In this document: piece by piece, positions 21,364 to 30,388 of the stretch
Numbering within the stretch: the stretch's first letter is position 1
How the letters are laid out: every line of letters starts with the position of its first letter
Source: Cellulomonas sp. APG4
GTDB lineage: Bacteria; Actinomycetota; Actinomycetes; Actinomycetales; Cellulomonadaceae
Assembly (NCBI RefSeq): GCF_009996735.1
Contig: NZ_JAACYI010000004.1
Span: 62,001-126,000, forward strand
Length of the DNA: 64,000 nucleotides
Reading direction: 5' to 3'
Notes under the pieces: generated by a model
Databases searched by the model: none
What the model was told of the DNA's origin: nothing
What the model saw: the letters and a program-made list of their open reading frames with translations, nothing else
Translations under genes and position numbers: made by a program

Positions 21364-22158
21364 TCAGAGCCCGGGGATGGTCCGGCCGAGGCGCGCGGCG
21401 GTGGCGTCCGCGAGCCAGCGCGCGTAGGGCACGAGGTCCACGGGCGCACCCGCCCACTGCTGCGCCGTCGCGAGGCTCTCGCGCGAGCGCGTGCCGTCGG
21501 GATCGTCGTCGTGCGGGTCGAGGGCGACCGTGCCGTCCAGATGCAGCTTGACGCCCACGGAGTGCTCGACCCAGAGCTCCTCGCGGCGCACCGCGTCCGC
21601 GTCGGCGGGGACCTCGTGCGCCCGGGTGACGAAGATGCACACGCACCAGCGGGCGGGGAGACCGTCCGCAGGCTCGAGGAGCTGCAGGTTCGCCGTGGTG
21701 ACCGTCAGCGGCGGCGGGAGCTGCACGGGTGCGCCTCCCTCGTGCACCACGAGCGAGGACATCGCGAAGGCCACGTCCCCGAGCGCGGTCTGCGGGTCGA
21801 GCGGCTCCGGCCGCGCGGTGTCGAGATAGCCGACGACGTCCTCGTCGTCGCGTCCACGCTCCGTGACGAGCCGGCTCGAGCCCACGATGTCGACGACGAA
21901 CCGCACCGCGCCGCCGTCGGGCAGCCGCACCTCGCCGTCGGACTCGTCGCGCCCGCGGGACCGCAGGTCGACGTCACCCTCGATCCCCGCGGCGCGCAGC
22001 ACCCGCAGGGTCGGCTGCGCGCTGTCCAGCGCACCCCAGCGCTCGCGGTTCCACCGGACGAGCGACGGCGTCTGCCCGTCGACGGCGACCACGCGCAGCG
22101 GCGTGCCGGTCCCGAGCTCCGCCTCGGTGGGGGTGCGTCGTCGGCCGAACAGTCCCAT
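21364..22158 (-). CDS. Hypothetical protein
   Basis: A 264-residue soluble protein that I do not recognise. It opens with a short basic MGLFGRRR segment, has no signal peptide, and alternates beta-type stretches such as VRFVVDIVGSSRLVTER and GGAPVQLPPPLTVTTANLQL. One segment, RWCVCIFVTRAHEVPADADAV, has two close cysteines. The C-terminus ends in an amphipathic helix (WAGAPVDLVPYARWLADATAARLG). The ATG at 22158 was chosen because GGGAGGGCC precedes it; an ATG 9 codons upstream lacks this. It is divergent from the pentapeptide gene, with its -10 TAGGGT at 22200-22205. Confidence 0.6.
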   Translation of the reverse strand: MGLFGRRRTPTEAELGTGTPLRVVAVDGQTPSLVRWNRERWGALDSAQPTLRVLRAAGIEGDVDLRSRGRDESDGEVRLPDGGAVRFVVDIVGSSRLVTERGRDDEDVVGYLDTARPEPLDPQTALGDVAFAMSSLVVHEGGAPVQLPPPLTVTTANLQLLEPADGLPARWCVCIFVTRAHEVPADADAVRREELWVEHSVGVKLHLDGTVALDPHDDDPDGTRSRESLATAQQWAGAPVDLVPYARWLADATAARLGRTIPGL

Positions 22159-22235
22159 GGCCCTCCCGTCAGCGGGAACGCCCACGCGGTCCCGGGCGCA
22201 CCCTACGCGTCGGCGGATCGTGGCAGGCTCGCGGC

Positions 22236-22844
22236 ATGACGCAGCGCACGCCGTCGGCAGGGCCGCTCGAGCCGGAGGGGGACCTCGAGCTGCTCGAGAT
22301 CTCTGACGTCGACCTCGCCGGGCAGGACGCCCGGCACGCCCGGTTCGACGAGTGCCTGCTGCGTGCGGTCGGGCTCGACGGCGTGCGGCTGGACCACGCC
22401 CACATGCTCGACACCCGGTTCGAGGCGTGCCACGCGGGTGAGCTGCACCTGGTGGGTGCCACGCTCACCCGGGTGGACCTCGAGGGCTGCCGGCTCGGGG
22501 CCGTCCAGGCCTACGACGCCGAGGGCGCGCACCTGACGCTGCGGGGCGGGAAGGTCGACTACCTCAACCTGCGCGGCGCCCGGCTCACGGACGTGCTGCT
22601 CGAGGGCTGCGTGCTCGGCGAGCTCGACCTGGGCGGCGCCGAGGTGCGCCGCCTCGTGGTCCGCGACTGCCGGGTGGGTCGCCTGGACGTGACCCGCGCG
22701 TCGCTCACGGACGTGGACCTGCGGGGCGCGGATCTCGCGGCGATCGACGGGCTCGCCGGCCTGCGCGGGGCGACCGTCAGCGAGGAGCAGCTGGTCGAGC
22801 TCGCGCCCGCGCTCGCCGCGCACGTGGGGCTCACGGTCCGGTAG
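22236..22844 (+). CDS. Pentapeptide repeat protein
   Basis: A 202-residue protein with tandem A(D/N)LxX-like units from about residue 25 to 175, seen as repeated LRAVGLDGVRLDHA, LRGARLTDVLLEGC, LGGAEVRRLVVRDC and LTDVDLRGADLAAIDG blocks. Such repeats build a right-handed square beta-helix. Homologues include DNA mimics that protect gyrase, but many have no known role, and the repeats here are irregular, so gyrase protection is not claimed. The start lies 6 bases after CAGGCT, a possible -10 box. No toxin or topoisomerase gene is next to it. Confidence 0.8.
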   Translation: MTQRTPSAGPLEPEGDLELLEISDVDLAGQDARHARFDECLLRAVGLDGVRLDHAHMLDTRFEACHAGELHLVGATLTRVDLEGCRLGAVQAYDAEGAHLTLRGGKVDYLNLRGARLTDVLLEGCVLGELDLGGAEVRRLVVRDCRVGRLDVTRASLTDVDLRGADLAAIDGLAGLRGATVSEEQLVELAPALAAHVGLTVR

Positions 22845-22870
22845 CGCCCGCCGGCGTCGGACGGCCCCGC

Positions 22871-22876
22871 TAGCGT
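22871..22876 (+). promoter_or_regulatory. -10 box for leaderless VOC gene
   Basis: TAGCGT, 6 bases before the ATG at 22883. With transcription starting 6-7 bases after the -10 box, the mRNA would begin at the start codon. No ribosome site is present. Confidence 0.55.
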
Positions 22877-22882
22877 CGGGGC

Positions 22883-23311
22883 ATGGAACCTCGCGTCTCG
22901 CTCATCACGCTCGGAGTGCCCGACCTCGCGGAGGCCCGCGCGTTCTACGTCGACGGCCTGGGCTGGGAGCCCGCTCTCGAGGTGCCGGATCAGGTGATCT
23001 TCTTCCAGGCCGGCCACGGGCTGATGCTGTCGCTGTTCGGCGCGGAGCAGCTCGCGGCCGACGCGCACGGACCCGACGTCCCCGGATCACCGCCGGCCGG
23101 TTTCACGCTCGCCCACAACGTCGGCTCGTCGGCCGAGGTCGACGCGGCTCTCGCCCGCGCGCTCGCCGCAGGGGCCACGCCGGTCAAGGAGGCGCAGCCC
23201 ACCGACTGGGGCGGCTACCACGCGTACGTGGCGGACCCGGCGGGCGTGCTGTGGGAGATCGCGTTCAACCCGTCGTGGTCGGTCGCGCCCGACGGCACCC
23301 CGACGATCTGA
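22883..23311 (+). CDS. VOC (glyoxalase-like) family protein
   Basis: A 142-residue vicinal-oxygen-chelate protein with two beta-alpha-beta-beta-beta modules. It starts SLITLGVPDLAEARAFYVDGLGWEP and ends DWGGYHAYVADPAGVLWEIAFNPSW, where the Glu is the usual second-module metal ligand. The first-module His is replaced (ITLGVPD), so a metal site may be incomplete. Members range from lyases to binding proteins, so no reaction is assigned. TAGCGT 6 bases upstream suggests leaderless expression. Confidence 0.85.
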   Translation: MEPRVSLITLGVPDLAEARAFYVDGLGWEPALEVPDQVIFFQAGHGLMLSLFGAEQLAADAHGPDVPGSPPAGFTLAHNVGSSAEVDAALARALAAGATPVKEAQPTDWGGYHAYVADPAGVLWEIAFNPSWSVAPDGTPTI

Positions 23312-23329
23312 GCGGCCGTCGGGCCCCGT

Positions 23330-24361
23330 TCACCAGCCCGCGGCGTCGAGCACCTCGGTCGCGGCGGCCTCGGGTGTGAGGTGGGTCGTGTCGACGACGG
23401 CGTCGTCGAGCGCGGTCTGGTCGAGGACCCGCTCGAGCTCGCCGCTGCGCTCGATGTGCCACGTGCGCGCTTCAGGACGGTCCTCGCGCGCGACGATCCG
23501 CTGCTCACGCGTGGACGCGTCGGCCGTGACCCGCACGATCGTCACGTCCGCGCCGTCGAGCGCGCGTTCGTAGGCCTCGCGCTCGGCGGCTTCCTCGACG
23601 ACGCGCGCGAGCACCACGCGTCGGTACCCGCGCCCGCGGAGCGCGGGCGCGATCCGCTCGAGGCTCTCGAGCACGAGGCCCTGACCGAACCGGTCCTCCA
23701 GCGGCCACGCCCAGGCCAACGCGTCGAGGTCGAGCACGGCGTGCGGCACCTCGCGCGCCGTGAGCTCGCGCCCCACGGCTGCCGCGACGACGGTCTTGCC
23801 GGCGCCGACCGTCCCGTTGACCAGCAGCACGCGCGTGGCGGCCGTCGGGTCGAGCCAGCGTGCGTAGCAGACCGACTCCGGGTCGTCCGCGTAGACGCCG
23901 TAGCTCGGGATGCACCGGTACCCGGCCGCGCGGTAGAGGCGGATCGCCTCGGGCTGGCGCACCCCGGTCTCGAGCACGAGGCGCTCGTGATCGTGCCCGA
24001 CGGCGATGCGTTCGAGCGCTGCGAGCACGTGGCGTGCCAGGCCCTGCCCCCGTTGGTCGGGGGCGACGAACATGCGCTTGATCTCACCGAGGCCGGGACC
24101 CAGGTGGGAGGCGTCGCGCAGGGACCCGCACCCCGCGGGCTGTCCAGCGACGCTGATCAGCACGGTCGCGAGCATCTGCTCGGCCGGTGGTTCGCCCTCG
24201 GGGGCTGGCTGGCCGTAGCGCTCGCGCAGCTCCTCCTGCTGCGTCACGCGCAAGGCGTGCGCGTCGGGGTGGTCCCACGGGACCAGGGTGAGCGAGACGC
24301 CGTCGGGCAACGGGGCGCCGTCGGGCACGGGCTCACCGACGGGTGCGCCCCCGAGGGTCAT
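23330..24361 (-). CDS. GNAT acetyltransferase fused to a P-loop kinase
   Basis: A 343-residue two-domain protein. Residues 25-165 form a GNAT domain with the acetyl-CoA loop [18 protein letters not shown] (motif A) and [14 protein letters not shown]. Residues 180-343 form a small P-loop NTP-binding domain with Walker [17 protein letters not shown], a [10 protein letters not shown] motif, and [14 protein letters not shown], resembling adenylylsulfate/gluconate-type kinases or zeta-like ATPases. Its ATG overlaps the purQ stop (ATGA), so it is coupled to purSQ. The substrate of either domain is unknown; the joint product could acetylate one group and phosphorylate another on the same small molecule. 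Confidence 0.8.
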   Translation of the reverse strand: MTLGGAPVGEPVPDGAPLPDGVSLTLVPWDHPDAHALRVTQQEELRERYGQPAPEGEPPAEQMLATVLISVAGQPAGCGSLRDASHLGPGLGEIKRMFVAPDQRGQGLARHVLAALERIAVGHDHERLVLETGVRQPEAIRLYRAAGYRCIPSYGVYADDPESVCYARWLDPTAATRVLLVNGTVGAGKTVVAAAVGRELTAREVPHAVLDLDALAWAWPLEDRFGQGLVLESLERIAPALRGRGYRRVVLARVVEEAAEREAYERALDGADVTIVRVTADASTREQRIVAREDRPEARTWHIERSGELERVLDQTALDDAVVDTTHLTPEAAATEVLDAAGW

Positions 24362-25101
24362 TCGCCGAGGAGCGTCGAGATGACCGAGGTGAACAGCGCG
24401 AGCCCGTCGGTGCCGCTGCGCGGGCCCGCCGGTCCGTCGGGGCCGAAGCCGGCCTCGACCGCGTGCTCGGGGTGCGGCATGAGGCCCACGACGTTGCCGG
24501 CCTCGTTGCTGATCCCCGCGATGTCGCGGCGCGAGCCGTTGGGGTTCCACCCCTGGTAGCGGAAGACCACGCGGCCCTCGCCCTCGAGCAGGTCGAGCGT
24601 GTGCTCGTCGGCCACGTACTGACCGTCCTGGTTCTTGAGCGGGACGGTGATGCGGGCGCCCGTGGGGAGGTTGCGCGTCCACGGGGTGTCGACGTTCTCG
24701 ACCGCGAGCTCCTGCTCACGGCAGATGAACGTGCGGTGGTCGTTCTTGATCATCGACCCGGGCAGCAGGTGGGCCTCGCACAGGATCTGGAAGCCGTTGC
24801 AGATGCCCAGCACCGGGAGCCCGCCGCGTGCGGCGTCGACGAGCGACTCCATCACGGGGGCGAAGCGGCTGATCGCGCCGGCGCGCAGGTAGTCGCCGTA
24901 GGAGAAACCGCCGGGGAGCACGACGGCGTCGACCGCGTGCAGGTCGGCGTCCGCGTGCCAGAGGGGCACCGCGGTGCCGCCCGCGAGCCGCACGGCCCGC
25001 GCCGCGTCCCGGTCGTCGAGCGTGCCCGGGAAGGTGACGACGCCGATCCGCACATCGGCAGGCGCCGTCGGCCGCGCGCGCGCCTCGGCCTCGACGCTCA
25101 C
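24358..25101 (-). CDS. purQ: Phosphoribosylformylglycinamidine synthase, PurQ glutaminase
   Basis: A 247-residue class I glutaminase supplying ammonia to PurL. Seen: [22 protein letters not shown], the oxyanion strand [17 protein letters not shown], the nucleophile Cys in [12 protein letters not shown] near residue 107, and the catalytic His/Glu pair in [11 protein letters not shown]. About 18 residues precede the usual start; the GTG chosen overlaps the purS stop (GTGA). Order purS-purQ-(GNAT/kinase). The partner purL is 16 kb away. Confidence 0.97.
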   Translation of the reverse strand: MSVEAEARARPTAPADVRIGVVTFPGTLDDRDAARAVRLAGGTAVPLWHADADLHAVDAVVLPGGFSYGDYLRAGAISRFAPVMESLVDAARGGLPVLGICNGFQILCEAHLLPGSMIKNDHRTFICREQELAVENVDTPWTRNLPTGARITVPLKNQDGQYVADEHTLDLLEGEGRVVFRYQGWNPNGSRRDIAGISNEAGNVVGLMPHPEHAVEAGFGPDGPAGPRSGTDGLALFTSVISTLLGE

Positions 25102-25367
25102 GCCGTCGCCCCGTCGTGCTCGGCAGCGGGCGCCACGCGGACGACGTCCTCGATCACGGGGTTGGAGAGCAGGGTCTCGGCGGCCTCGCGCACCATGGCG
25201 AGCACCTCGTCCGTCACGTCGCCCTCGACCTCGAGCTCGAAGCGCTTGCCCTGGCGCACCTCGGTCACGCCGTGGAAGCCGAGGCGCGGGAGGGCCGCGG
25301 CGACGGCCTTGCCCTGGGGGTCGAGGATCTCGGGCTTCGGCATCACATCGACGACGACACGTCCCAC
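25098..25367 (-). CDS. purS: Phosphoribosylformylglycinamidine synthase, PurS subunit
   Basis: The 89-residue PurS bridges PurQ and PurL. It shows [39 protein letters not shown] and [10 protein letters not shown], covering the whole family length. The GTG start follows GGAGCACTC. It is the first gene of the purSQ transcript; a TAGGCT box at 25450-25455 on the minus strand could be its -10. Confidence 0.96.
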   Translation of the reverse strand: MGRVVVDVMPKPEILDPQGKAVAAALPRLGFHGVTEVRQGKRFELEVEGDVTDEVLAMVREAAETLLSNPVIEDVVRVAPAAEHDGATA

Positions 25368-25519
25368 GAGTGCTCCCGTTCTGGGTCTGAGCGGCGAGTG
25401 GCTGAGCTGCGTGCGGCAGGCTGCACCACACCGTGCTCAGCCGCGCGCCAGCCTACCCGCGCGCACCGACGCCCCCACGCGCTGCCCGCGGACCGGTCAC
25501 CCGTTCTCTGCCGCAAGAC
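25368..25519. other. Intergenic, purS leader
   Basis: This 152-base gap carries the likely purS promoter (minus-strand TAGGCT at 25450-25455, leader about 75 bases). I saw no convincing riboswitch or terminator. Confidence 0.35.
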
Positions 25520-25870
25520 TCAGCGACGCTTGGCCCGGCTCCCGCCGCCCGCGCTGCCGCCGAAGAAGATCGACACCCCGATGAGGAACCCGAAGTCGTA
25601 CCAGCCGCCGTTGTTGTGGATCTCGTAGATGCCCACCGACTCGGTGAACAGCGAGATCACGAACGTGATCGGGCTGATGAACCCGTGCCACAGGCCGAAC
25701 CAGAACCCCGCGACCGTGCCGGACTCACCCACGGTCCGTACCGCGTCGTTGGTGCCCGGCGCACAGGCCGCGAGCACCGGCCCGATCCCGAGCAGTCCCA
25801 CCACCGCCGCCGTCCGCCACATGACCGTCCGCGCCCCGCCCAGCCGCACGCCGCGCCGTCCGTCCCCCAT
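25520..25870 (-). CDS. Small membrane protein with possible lipobox
   Basis: A 116-residue protein of a small conserved family of unknown role. A hydrophobic segment (about 20-36) ends in LAACAPG, which could be a lipobox with Cys near residue 36. Two further hydrophobic parts follow: FWFGLWHGFISPITFVISLF and WYDFGFLIGVSIFFGG, joined by VGIYEIHNNGG. The tail is Gly/Ser- and Arg/Lys-rich. The ATG at 25870 was chosen because GGAGGTGGTCGCG precedes it. The WHG, HNNGGWYDFGFL pattern recurs in membrane proteins of Gram-positive bacteria as I recall them. Confidence 0.7.
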   Translation of the reverse strand: MGDGRRGVRLGGARTVMWRTAAVVGLLGIGPVLAACAPGTNDAVRTVGESGTVAGFWFGLWHGFISPITFVISLFTESVGIYEIHNNGGWYDFGFLIGVSIFFGGSAGGGSRAKRR

Positions 25871-25958
25871 CGCGACCACCTCCATGCCCAGCGGAGCACC
25901 ACGACGGCTCCACGTCCAGGGCCCGAGGTCCCGATCTCACGCCGTCACGCCGTCACGC

Positions 25959-26999
25959 TCACGGCACGACGATGGTCATCCCCGCCCCCGTGGCCGGGCC
26001 GCTCATCGCCGCGAGCGCGGCGGGCGCCTCGTCGAGCCCCACGCGCCGACCCACGAGCCGCTCGGGGTCGAGCCGGCCCGCGACGACGTCGTCGAGCATC
26101 GCGGGGTACTCGTGCGCAGCCATGCCGTGCGAGCCGTACAGCTCGAGCTCCCACGCGACCACCCGGTCCATCGGCAGCGGGGTGCGCGCGTGCTCGGCGA
26201 GCAGCAGCCCCACCTGCACGTGACGGCCGCGTCGCCGCAGGCCCAGCACCGAGGCCACGGCCGTCGCGGGGCTGCCGAGCGCGTCGAGCGAGACGTGGGC
26301 GCCGCCGCCGGACAGCTCGACCACGCGGGTCGCGACCTCCTCGGGCGTCAGCCCGGTCGCGTCCACCACCTCGGCGCCGAGCTCACGCGCAGCCGCGAGG
26401 GCCTCGGCCGCGACGTCCACCGCGACCACCCGCGCACCGCGCGCGACGGCGATCATCACGGCCGAGAGCCCCACCCCGCCGCATCCGTGCACCGCGACCA
26501 CGGCACCCGCGTTCACGCGCCCGTGGACGGTCAGCGCACGGTAGGCCGTCGCGAACCGGCAGCCCAGGGACGCGGCCGCGACGGACGAGACGCCGTCGGG
26601 CAGGGGGACGAGGTTGAGGTCCGCGTGGTCGAGCGCGACGAGCTCGGCGAACGAGCCCCAGCCCGTGAAGCCCGGCTGGGTCTGCCGCTCGCACACCTGC
26701 TGCTCACCAGCGGTGCACGCCGCGCACGTTCCGCACGCGCACACGAACGGCACGGTCACCCGCTCCCCGACCCGTCGCGTGCGCACGTCGGGCCCCACCT
26801 CGACCACGGTCCCCGCGAGCTCGTGCCCCGGGACGTGCGGCAGACGCACGACGTCGTGCCCCATCCAGGCGTGCCAGTCGCTGCGGCACACACCCGTCGC
26901 CTCGACGCGCACGACGGCGCCGTGGGGCGGGCACGCGGGGTCGGGGACCTCGCGCACCGAGGGCAGGGCCTGGAGCTGATCGATCACGACGGCGCGCAC
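25959..26999 (-). CDS. Zinc-dependent alcohol dehydrogenase
   Basis: A 346-residue medium-chain dehydrogenase. The catalytic zinc Cys is in [10 protein letters not shown] near residue 38, and [11 protein letters not shown] holds the His/Glu. The structural zinc loop [17 protein letters not shown] has its four cysteines. The Rossmann motif is [13 protein letters not shown] near 170. The preferred coenzyme is NAD(H) judged from the Asp in VVAVDVAAE after the second strand. The substrate is unknown. The GTG lies 6 bases after minus-strand CATCAT (possible leaderless promoter). It is 16 bases downstream of the GH3 gene and may be read through from it. Confidence 0.9.
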   Translation of the reverse strand: MRAVVIDQLQALPSVREVPDPACPPHGAVVRVEATGVCRSDWHAWMGHDVVRLPHVPGHELAGTVVEVGPDVRTRRVGERVTVPFVCACGTCAACTAGEQQVCERQTQPGFTGWGSFAELVALDHADLNLVPLPDGVSSVAAASLGCRFATAYRALTVHGRVNAGAVVAVHGCGGVGLSAVMIAVARGARVVAVDVAAEALAAARELGAEVVDATGLTPEEVATRVVELSGGGAHVSLDALGSPATAVASVLGLRRRGRHVQVGLLLAEHARTPLPMDRVVAWELELYGSHGMAAHEYPAMLDDVVAGRLDPERLVGRRVGLDEAPAALAAMSGPATGAGMTIVVP

Positions 27000-27015
27000 G
27001 CGCCCATGATGCCCC

Positions 27016-29307
27016 TCAGGCGTTCACGGTGAAGCGCGCCGCGAGCAGGTCCTCGGTGCGCGACGAGCGGCCCACGCGCAGCTCGAAGTCCCCTGCCTCG
27101 ACCACACGGTCACCTGCGCCGTCGACCACCGTGCACTCCGCGACCGGCAGCTCGAGCGCGACCACGCGTCGCTCGCCGGGCTCGAGGTGCACCTGCGTGA
27201 ACGTCTTGAGCTCCTGGTCGGCCCAGCTCACCGAGGTCACCAGGTCGCTCACGTACACCTGCACGGTCTCGAGCGCCGGACGCGCCCCGCTGTTGTGCAG
27301 CGTCACCTCGGCGCGCACCACGTCGCCCGGTCGCAGGGACGGCTCGAGCACCCGCAGGTCGCTGTACTCGACCGTCGTGTACGAGAGCCCCTGCCCGAAG
27401 GCGAAGGCCGGCCGCTGGGTGAGGTCGGCGTACCGGTCGCCGTGCTGACCACGCACCTGGTTGTAGTAGGTCGGCTGCTGGCCCACGTGCCGCGCGAACG
27501 AGACGGGCAGCCGGCCCGAGGGCTCGACGAGGCCGAGCAGCACCTCGGCCACCGCGCGCCCACCCTGCATGCCGGGGTTCGCGACCCACAGCAGCGCGGC
27601 GGCGTCGAGCGCCGCGGGCGGCAGCACGAGCGGCTTCGACGCGAGCAGCACCACGACCATGGGCGTGCCGGTGGCCGCGAGCGCCTCGAGCAACGCGACC
27701 TGCCCGCCCAGCAGCTCGAGGGTCGCCGTCGAGCGCCCCTCACCCACGAGCTCGATCCGGTCCCCGACGACGGCCACCACGTAGTCGGCCTCGCGCGCCG
27801 CCGCCACAGCCTGCGCGATCGCGTCGTCGTCCGTCGGGGCCGGCACCACGACGGGCGGGCGCGGCTGCCCGTCGGGGAACCGCTCGCCGTCGGGGTGCGG
27901 CTCGAGCGTGAGGATGTCCGCCCCCTGCTCGTGCGTCACCGTCCAGCCCGCCGGCACGTGCGCGCGCAGCCCGTCGAGCACGGTCGAGATCATCTCGCGC
28001 GGGTGACCGTCGGCGATCCAGCCCGCCTGGCCCGAGCTGCCCGCCCAGTCGCCCAGCTGGGTCTGCGCGTCATCCGCGAGGGGCCCGACGACGGCGACCT
28101 TCGCGGGCCGCGCGTCCGTGGCGGCCACGGCGCGGCCGTCGTCGTCCGCCGCGAACCCGCCCGCGAGCGGGAGCACGCCGTCGTTCGCGAGCAGCACCAC
28201 GGACCGGCGCGCGACCTCCAGGTTGAGGTCGCCGTGCGTCCCGACGACCGCCTCGATGCGCTCGGGCGACGGCCGGCGCGGGTCCTCGAACAGCCCGAGC
28301 TCGAACTTGAGGGTCAGGATGCGGCGCACCGCGTCGTCGAACGCGTGCTCGTCGAGCAACCCGCGCTCGACCGCCTCGAGGGCTCCCTCGAAGTACCCGG
28401 GCGTCGTCATGATCATGTCGTTGCCGGCACGCACCGCCGCGGCCGCCGCGTGCGCGTAGTCGGGCTGCACGCGCTGCTCCCAGACCATGCGGCCCACGTT
28501 GTCCCAGTCGGTGATGAGCGTGCCGGTGTAGCCCCACTCGCCGCGCAGCACGTCGTTGAGCAGCCAGTCGTTGACCGTGATCGGCACGCCGTCCATGGTC
28601 TGGTAGCCGAGCATGAAGGTGCGGCAGCCCTCGCGCGCGACCCGCTCGAACGGCGGGAGGAACCACGAGCGCAGCTTGCGGCGGCTGATGTCGGCCTCCG
28701 ACGCGTCGCGCCCGCCCTGGGTCTCGGAGTAGCCCGCGAAGTGCTTGGCGCTCGCGAGGATCGCCGTCGGGTCCGTGAGCCCGTCGCCCTGGTAGCCGCG
28801 CACCATGGCCAAAGCGAGCTCGCCGATCAGGTGCGGGTCCTCGCCGAAGGTCTCGTCGACACGGCCCCAGCGCAGGTCGCGGCTGATGCAGAGCACGGGC
28901 GAGAACGTCCAGTGGATGCCCGTGGCCGCCACCTCGACCGCCGTCGCGCGCGCGACCCGCTCGAGCAGCGCGGGGTCCCAGGTGGCGGCCATGCCCAGCT
29001 GCGTGGGGTAGATCGTGGCACCCTCGAAGAACGAGTGGCCGTGGATGCAGTCCTCCGCGATGAGCAGCGGGATGCCCAGGCGGGTGCGCGCGGTGAGCTC
29101 GTGCGCCCGCAGCACGCGCTCCGGGGAGGTGTGCAGCACCGAGCCCACGTGGCGACGCAGCACGTGGTCGTCGAGGTCGTCCCGTGCGTCGAGCTGGAGC
29201 ATCTGGCCGACCTTCTCGGCCAGGGTCATCCGCGCCAGGAGGTCCTCGACCCGCTCGGCGACGCCGAGGGTCGGGTCCTGGTACGGCGCGGTGGTGGTGA
29301 CGGTCAT
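27016..29307 (-). CDS. Glycoside hydrolase family 3 (beta-glucosidase/xylosidase type)
   Basis: A 763-residue cytoplasmic GH3 with no signal peptide. The TIM-barrel domain starts with [37 protein letters not shown], with the usual KHF motif, is followed by the nucleophile Asp in [12 protein letters not shown] near residue 267. The alpha/beta sandwich begins near 370 ([13 protein letters not shown]), and a fibronectin-III-like domain closes the protein ([20 protein letters not shown]). The lack of secretion and its place as last gene of an uptake operon argue for hydrolysing imported oligosaccharides. Beta-glucosidase versus beta-xylosidase cannot be settled. Confidence 0.93.
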   Translation of the reverse strand: MTVTTTAPYQDPTLGVAERVEDLLARMTLAEKVGQMLQLDARDDLDDHVLRRHVGSVLHTSPERVLRAHELTARTRLGIPLLIAEDCIHGHSFFEGATIYPTQLGMAATWDPALLERVARATAVEVAATGIHWTFSPVLCISRDLRWGRVDETFGEDPHLIGELALAMVRGYQGDGLTDPTAILASAKHFAGYSETQGGRDASEADISRRKLRSWFLPPFERVAREGCRTFMLGYQTMDGVPITVNDWLLNDVLRGEWGYTGTLITDWDNVGRMVWEQRVQPDYAHAAAAAVRAGNDMIMTTPGYFEGALEAVERGLLDEHAFDDAVRRILTLKFELGLFEDPRRPSPERIEAVVGTHGDLNLEVARRSVVLLANDGVLPLAGGFAADDDGRAVAATDARPAKVAVVGPLADDAQTQLGDWAGSSGQAGWIADGHPREMISTVLDGLRAHVPAGWTVTHEQGADILTLEPHPDGERFPDGQPRPPVVVPAPTDDDAIAQAVAAAREADYVVAVVGDRIELVGEGRSTATLELLGGQVALLEALAATGTPMVVVLLASKPLVLPPAALDAAALLWVANPGMQGGRAVAEVLLGLVEPSGRLPVSFARHVGQQPTYYNQVRGQHGDRYADLTQRPAFAFGQGLSYTTVEYSDLRVLEPSLRPGDVVRAEVTLHNSGARPALETVQVYVSDLVTSVSWADQELKTFTQVHLEPGERRVVALELPVAECTVVDGAGDRVVEAGDFELRVGRSSRTEDLLAARFTVNA

Positions 29308-29369
29308 CGGATCCCTCGGTCGTGGTGCGGGTCGTGGTGCGGTGCAGGGCTGCGCGGGGACGGTCGCGG

Positions 29370-30386
29370 TCACGCGTCGTCGCCCGCGGACGTCGTCGTC
29401 CGTACGGCGGTCACGGGGTCGTTGACGTCCAGACCCCGCTTGCGCATCGCCCGGGCGCGCTCACCGGCGGACCTCAGCCGTGGGTTGACGTACTCGTCGA
29501 TGCCGAAGTTGATCAGTGACAACGCTACGCCGATGGCGGCGATGCAGAGGCCCGGTGGCAGGAACCACCACCACTGGTTCTGCCGGAACGCCCCCTGCGC
29601 GCCGGCCCAGTTCAGGATCGTGCCCCAGTTGTACGTGTTCACCGGGATCACGCCGATGTAGGAGAGCGTGGTGAGCCCCAGGATCGCGGCGGTCACGGTC
29701 CCGACGAAGCTCGCCGCGATGAGCGCCATGAGGTTGGGCAGCATCTCGTGACCGATGATGCGCCACAGCGGCTCGCCGTTGGCGCGCGCGGCCTGGACGA
29801 AGTCGCGGTTGCGCAGCGACATCGTCTGGGCGCGCAGCACGCGCGCCCCCCATGCCCATCCCGTGAGGCCCAGCACGGCCGCGATCAGCACCAGCGGCGG
29901 GTTCTCGAACATCGAGGCCACGATGATGATCAGCGGGAGCCCTGGGATCACGAGGAACACGTTCGTGAGGGCCGAGAGGCTCTCGCTGCGCCAGCCCCGC
30001 AGGTACCCGGCGACCACCCCGACGACGATCGCGATGATCGTGGCCATGATCGCGGCGAGGAAGCCGACGACGATCACGCCCCGGGTGCCGTGGATCACCT
30101 GGCTCAGCACGTCCTCGCCCAGGTGGGTGGTGCCGAGCCAGTGCTCGGCCGACGGCGGCTCGAACCGCGCGGTGTGGTCGACCTGCGTGGGCGAGTACGG
30201 CGCGAGCACGTCGGCGAGCGCCGCGACGAGCACGAAGAAGCCCAGGATGACCAGGCCGGTGATCGACTTGCGGTTGCGGAACATCGCGAAGGCCGAGCCG
30301 AGCCGCGCGCGGACGGTCACCCGCGGGGGCGCCGTCGGGCCCGTGCGCACCTGGGGCGCCTGCTCGGTGCGGAGGTCGGTGGTCAT
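29370..30386 (-). CDS. ABC transporter permease, DppC/OppC type
   Basis: A 338-residue inner-membrane permease. A cytoplasmic N-terminal part leads to the first helix (SITGLVILGFFVLVAALADV), then the family's periplasmic HWLGTTHLGEDVLSQVIHGT, five further helices, and the EAA loop RAQTMSLRNRDFVQAARANGEPLWRIIGHEMLPN. It starts 2 bases after the partner permease's stop and ends 62 bases before the GH3 gene. The family normally imports peptides or nickel, but many actinobacterial and Thermotoga members carry oligosaccharides, which fits the GH3 neighbour. Confidence 0.93.
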   Translation of the reverse strand: MTTDLRTEQAPQVRTGPTAPPRVTVRARLGSAFAMFRNRKSITGLVILGFFVLVAALADVLAPYSPTQVDHTARFEPPSAEHWLGTTHLGEDVLSQVIHGTRGVIVVGFLAAIMATIIAIVVGVVAGYLRGWRSESLSALTNVFLVIPGLPLIIIVASMFENPPLVLIAAVLGLTGWAWGARVLRAQTMSLRNRDFVQAARANGEPLWRIIGHEMLPNLMALIAASFVGTVTAAILGLTTLSYIGVIPVNTYNWGTILNWAGAQGAFRQNQWWWFLPPGLCIAAIGVALSLINFGIDEYVNPRLRSAGERARAMRKRGLDVNDPVTAVRTTTSAGDDA

Positions 30387-30388
30387 GA

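Noticed and set aside
22236-22844. Gyrase-protecting (Qnr-like) role for the pentapeptide protein
   Set aside because: Repeats are irregular and the family includes many unrelated proteins; no supporting neighbour.
25930-25965. Short CGTCAC/CGCCGTCAC repeats before the alcohol dehydrogenase end
   Set aside because: Only a few 8-9 base units in GC-rich DNA; no structure or spacing to suggest a CRISPR or satellite.
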